From NCBI GenBank assembly GCA_003565195.1, contig PXCX01000078.1, forward strand, positions 1-9,583: a stretch of DNA of 9,583 bases, written 5' to 3'. Positions within the stretch are counted from its first letter, which is position 1. Every line of letters begins with the position of its first letter. Under the pieces are notes generated by a model. That model ran no database searches. It saw only the letters and a list, made by a program, of their open reading frames with translations, and was not told the DNA's origin. The position numbers and the translations under genes were made by a program. Shown here one piece after another: positions 6,997 through 9,583 of the stretch. The DNA comes from PVC group bacterium. Its GTDB lineage: Bacteria > Verrucomicrobiota > Kiritimatiellia > CAIKKV01 > PXCX01.

Positions 6997-8327
6997 ACCA
7001 AATCCTCCAAGGCATCGGCCAAACGATCGATTTCATGGCGTGTTCTTTTTTCCGTGACCGCAACCAAAAGGCATCTCTCAAGCTCGGGATAGTAGCGTCC
7101 CAGTGGGAATCCGGCGGCCATTTTGCTTTCGATCAAACGCCCAACCGCTTCACCGGCGGCATACGGTAGCTCAATCACGAATTCGTTGAAGATCGATTTT
7201 TCCGGGAATTTACGTTTGACGCCGTCAATAGCGGTTAATTTTTGGCAGGCATATTCTGTCTTGTCGGCGATCAGGGCAGCCAGTTCGGCCAATCCATGCT
7301 TGCCCAGCAAACTCAGATAAGTGAGTGCGGTCAATGCACAGAGCGATTGGTTGGTACAGATATTCGAGGCCGCTTTCTCACGCCGGATATGCTGTTCGCG
7401 GGCTTGCAGCGTCAAAACAAATCCGTCACGTCCCTGCCGGTCGACGGTCCGGCCGGCAATCCGACCGGGCATTTTGCGTACATGCTTTTTGCGGGTAGCC
7501 ATGAATCCCAGGTAGGGACCGCCGAAGTTCAGGCCAAGCCCGAGACATTGCCCTTCCCCGGTAACAATATCGGCATTCATAGCCCCGGGTGTTTTAACCA
7601 TGCCCAAGGCAATCGGATAGCAACTCACTATCAACAGGGCGCCGGCCGCGTGGGCGGCTTCGGCCAGATCGCTGAAATCGTCGAGACAACCGAAAAAATT
7701 AGGATTTTGAACAATGACAGCCGCGGTTTTTTGATTGTTTAACTGTTCGATGATCCGGTCGCGATTGGCGCATCCGGCGCTTGGCGGTGTTTGAATCCGT
7801 TCAATTCCCAGGTTATCGGTATAAGATTGGATCATAATCCGGTGAATGGGACTGACGCTTTCGTCGATAATCAGGCTTTTGCGACCGCTAATCCGGATAG
7901 CCATGGTCAGGGCTTCGCAAAGCGCGGTCCCGCCATCATACATTGAAGCATTAGCAACATCCATATCCGTCAAACGGCATATCATGGACTGATACTCATA
8001 GATGGCCTGCAATGTTCCCTGAGATATTTCCGGTTGATACGGTGTGTAAGCGGTATAAAACTCACTGCGATAGACCAGGGCATTGACGGCGGCGGGCACA
8101 AAATGATCATAGTATCCCGCCCCCAGGAAACTGATCAGATCGGAAACATTCCGATCGGCCAGTCCAGCCATACGGGTTCGAACCTCCTGCTCGGATAATC
8201 CGGGATCGACACGAAGGGGGGCGCACCGCAGCTCTGCGGGTATATCATCGAACAATTGTTCCGCCGTCAAGCCCAATTCATCGAGCATGGCAAGGCGTTG
8301 TTCTTCGGTATTGGCAATAAACGGCAT
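6993..8327 (-). CDS. gcvPA: Glycine dehydrogenase (decarboxylating) subunit 1, P protein N-terminal-type subunit
   Basis: A 444-residue protein of the expected length for the N-terminal-type subunit. It has the aminotransferase fold but, as in the family, lacks the PLP lysine, which is in GcvPB; the two form the active heterotetramer. Seen signatures are FLGAGYYDHFVPAAVNAL (67-84), YTAYTPYQPEISQGTLQ (91-107), the glycine-rich region YDGGTALCEA (130-139), GLGLNFGGPYLGFMA (263-277) and REQHIRREKAASNICTNQ (310-327). The start ATG lies 3 nt after the gcvH stop; only a weak GGGA is seen about 11 nt upstream, so translation probably depends on ribosomes leaving gcvH. The end overlaps gcvPB by 4 bp. 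Identification is firm. Confidence 0.97.
   Translation of the reverse strand: MPFIANTEEQRLAMLDELGLTAEQLFDDIPAELRCAPLRVDPGLSEQEVRTRMAGLADRNVSDLISFLGAGYYDHFVPAAVNALVYRSEFYTAYTPYQPEISQGTLQAIYEYQSMICRLTDMDVANASMYDGGTALCEALTMAIRISGRKSLIIDESVSPIHRIMIQSYTDNLGIERIQTPPSAGCANRDRIIEQLNNQKTAAVIVQNPNFFGCLDDFSDLAEAAHAAGALLIVSCYPIALGMVKTPGAMNADIVTGEGQCLGLGLNFGGPYLGFMATRKKHVRKMPGRIAGRTVDRQGRDGFVLTLQAREQHIRREKAASNICTNQSLCALTALTYLSLLGKHGLAELAALIADKTEYACQKLTAIDGVKRKFPEKSIFNEFVIELPYAAGEAVGRLIESKMAAGFPLGRYYPELERCLLVAVTEKRTRHEIDRLADALEDLV
7003..7008 (-). promoter_or_regulatory. Ribosome binding site of gcvPB
   Basis: GGAGGA on the minus strand inside the end of gcvPA, about 7 nt before the gcvPB ATG. It is the strongest Shine-Dalgarno match in the operon and supports the ATG that overlaps the gcvPA stop. 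Confidence 0.75.
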
Positions 8328-8330
8328 AAA

Positions 8331-8717
8331 TTAATCGTTCCCGATATGTTTTTGATAGTCTTCCGCCGACATCATGCTTTCGACCTGGGCCGGATCGCTG
8401 ACCTTGATTTTCACCAGCCATCCGCGGTTAAACGGATCGGCATTAATCAGTTCGGGTTCGTCTTCGACAGCCGAATTAACCTCGACGACTTTACCTGACA
8501 GCGGCGCATAAACATCGGAGGCGGCTTTGGTGGATTCGACCACGACCAGCTCGTTTCCCTGTTGCACGTCTTGATCCACTGTAGGCAACTCGACAAACGT
8601 AATATCACCCAGCGCGTTCTGGGCAAAATCGGTGATCCCAACCAGAGCGGTCCCTCCGTCGATTTTGACCCATTCATGTTGTTCGGTATAACGTAAGTTC
8701 GCGGGCACATTACTCAT
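8331..8717 (-). CDS. gcvH: Glycine cleavage system H protein (lipoyl carrier)
   Basis: A 128-residue lipoyl-domain protein of standard length. The lipoylated lysine is K64 in VVVESTKAASDVYAPLSG; the usual family form is ESVKAAS, so Thr replaces Val just before the lysine, a conservative change. RYTEQHEWVK near the N-terminus, GITDFAQNALGDITFVELP (27-45) and the C-terminal GWLVKIKVSDP are typical. GcvH shuttles the aminomethyl group from the P protein to GcvT and the reduced lipoyl arm to the L protein, which is not in this window. The ATG overlaps the gcvT stop as ATGA and has GGAG 8 nt upstream inside gcvT. Confidence 0.97.
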   Translation of the reverse strand: MSNVPANLRYTEQHEWVKIDGGTALVGITDFAQNALGDITFVELPTVDQDVQQGNELVVVESTKAASDVYAPLSGKVVEVNSAVEDEPELINADPFNRGWLVKIKVSDPAQVESMMSAEDYQKHIGND

Positions 8718-9583
8718 GACTTTAACTCCGTACTTTTGATTCGGCAGGTACCGCCCTTGTAGAGCGGTTTATCCTGCACAGTTGCGGTTAAACTTTTGCG
8801 GGTGGTCCGAATTTCAAGTTCCGTTCCGGTCACAGCATGTTCGATGGCGACATATCCCATACCGACGGCGGTTTCAAGCGCGGGCGAGAAGGCGCCGCTG
8901 GTGACCTTGCCGACAACGTGACCGTTAAAGAAAAGCTCGCTGCCGGCGGCGGGCCGGCGACGGGTATCGCAACCGAAAGCAACCAATTTGCGTGTCGCGC
9001 CGCGCTCAGCAATCGCGCGCACGGTTTCAACACCTATGAATTCATGGTCGTATGCGACAAATCGATCCATATCGGCTTCAACCGGATTACAAGTTGCATC
9101 AATATCTGTACCATACAAAGGATAATTCATTTCCAGTCGTAGCAGATCACGCGCGCCCAGTCCCGCCGGCGCCACGGCGTCATGGGCCAACAGTCGCGAA
9201 AACAGTTCCGGCAACGCATTGCCCGGCATAAAGATTTCGTAGCCCAATTCGCCGGTGTATCCGGTGCGGCTGACAATCAGATCATATCCAAGCCATTTCG
9301 CGCGTCGGGCCGAAAAAAATTTCAGCATCCCCAGATCTTCACCGGCAACCTCCGCCAACACCCGGTAAGCGGCGGGTCCCTGTACATCAAGTTTGCCCCA
9401 CTCCGCCGATTGATCCGTCAGGATGGTATCCTGCGACAGATGCGTTTGGATCCATTCGAAATCCCGTGCAGCCGTATCCGCGTTGGCCACGACCAAATAT
9501 TGGTTATCGTCCAGACGGATTGTGATCGTGTCATCAAGAATGCCGGCCTGCTCGTTAAGCAGCAACCCATAGCGGCATTTCCC
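8714..9583 (-). CDS. gcvT: Glycine cleavage system T protein (aminomethyltransferase), N-terminus beyond the window
   Basis: The frame is open to the right edge; 289 residues are visible. The family is usually about 360 long, so roughly 70 to 80 N-terminal residues are missing. GcvT takes the aminomethyl group from GcvH, releases ammonia and forms methylene-tetrahydrofolate. Visible signatures are GKCRYGLLLNEQAGILDD at the cut end (containing the conserved aspartates near the folate site), KLDVQGPAA, SRTGYTGELGYEIF (visible residues 105-118), PAGLGARDLLRLE (138-150) followed by NYPLYGTD, and the C-terminal-domain motif GKVTSGAFSPAL with GMGYV. A TTG at 9565 is an internal leucine of the motif, not a start. 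Any promoter or glycine riboswitch of the operon would lie beyond the right edge. Confidence 0.96.
   Translation of the reverse strand, partial: GKCRYGLLLNEQAGILDDTITIRLDDNQYLVVANADTAARDFEWIQTHLSQDTILTDQSAEWGKLDVQGPAAYRVLAEVAGEDLGMLKFFSARRAKWLGYDLIVSRTGYTGELGYEIFMPGNALPELFSRLLAHDAVAPAGLGARDLLRLEMNYPLYGTDIDATCNPVEADMDRFVAYDHEFIGVETVRAIAERGATRKLVAFGCDTRRRPAAGSELFFNGHVVGKVTSGAFSPALETAVGMGYVAIEHAVTGTELEIRTTRKSLTATVQDKPLYKGGTCRIKSTELKS

Larger units (their letters stand above)
4655..9583 (-). other. Glycine cleavage operon gcvT-gcvH-gcvPA-gcvPB plus DMT transporter gene
   Basis: Five same-strand genes are packed with ATGA overlaps at gcvT/gcvH (8714-8717), gcvPA/gcvPB (6993-6996) and gcvPB/DMT (5542-5545), and a 3-bp gap at gcvH/gcvPA. 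There is no room for internal terminators or separate promoters in the gaps. I infer a single transcript starting upstream of gcvT. It may continue across the 98-bp gap into the NSS transporter, because no clear terminator is visible there. Confidence 0.85.

Noticed and set aside
9566..9583. Glycine riboswitch expected for a gcv operon
   Set aside because: It would precede gcvT, whose start lies beyond the right edge. The visible edge sequence is coding (GKCRYG), so nothing can be said about it here.

Overview
The window is a bacterial chromosomal segment of moderate GC content with two gene groups facing each other. The gene set is a two-subunit glycine decarboxylase operon, a sodium:neurotransmitter-symporter (NSS) family transporter, a formylglycine sulfatase, and a membrane-anchored CBM48 protein that looks like the tail of an anti-sigma factor. 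This mix is reminiscent of anaerobic PVC-superphylum bacteria (Kiritimatiellota, Lentisphaerota) or Omnitrophota. That placement is an inference from gene content, not a sequence match. I see no mobile elements, rRNA, tRNA or CRISPR array.

Left part, plus strand (2-1303): the C-terminal part of a protein with one membrane helix and an exported glycogen-binding (CBM48/AMPK-beta-like) domain. Its TAG stop is followed directly by the ATG of an unrecognised 291-residue protein. That second protein has a signal-like hydrophobic segment, three related helical segments, an arginine run and a basic tail. The two genes are probably co-transcribed.

Middle, minus strand (1327-4556): a type I sulfatase without a signal peptide, and upstream of it an NSS-family sodium-coupled transporter with an apparent extra pair of membrane segments. 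Each gene has a good ribosome binding site and a tentative promoter, but I see no strong terminator anywhere in this part, so read-through from the genes upstream is possible.

Right part, minus strand (4655-9583): the glycine cleavage operon in the order gcvT (5' end beyond the window), gcvH, gcvPA, gcvPB, then an EamA/DMT-family transporter. Three of the four junctions are 4-bp ATGA overlaps and the fourth is a 3-bp gap, so this is one tightly coupled translational unit. GcvPA/GcvPB decarboxylate glycine and load the aminomethyl group on lipoyl-GcvH. GcvT passes it to tetrahydrofolate and releases ammonia. The L protein is not in this window. The coupled DMT transporter, and perhaps the NSS transporter behind it, may move an amino acid or related metabolite for this pathway.

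Most of the window is ordinary metabolism. The points most worth a second look are the uncharacterised repeat protein paired with the CBM48 protein, the DMT transporter coupled to gcvPB, the NSS insertion, and the apparently cytoplasmic sulfatase. I did not find convincing evidence of a wholly new system.
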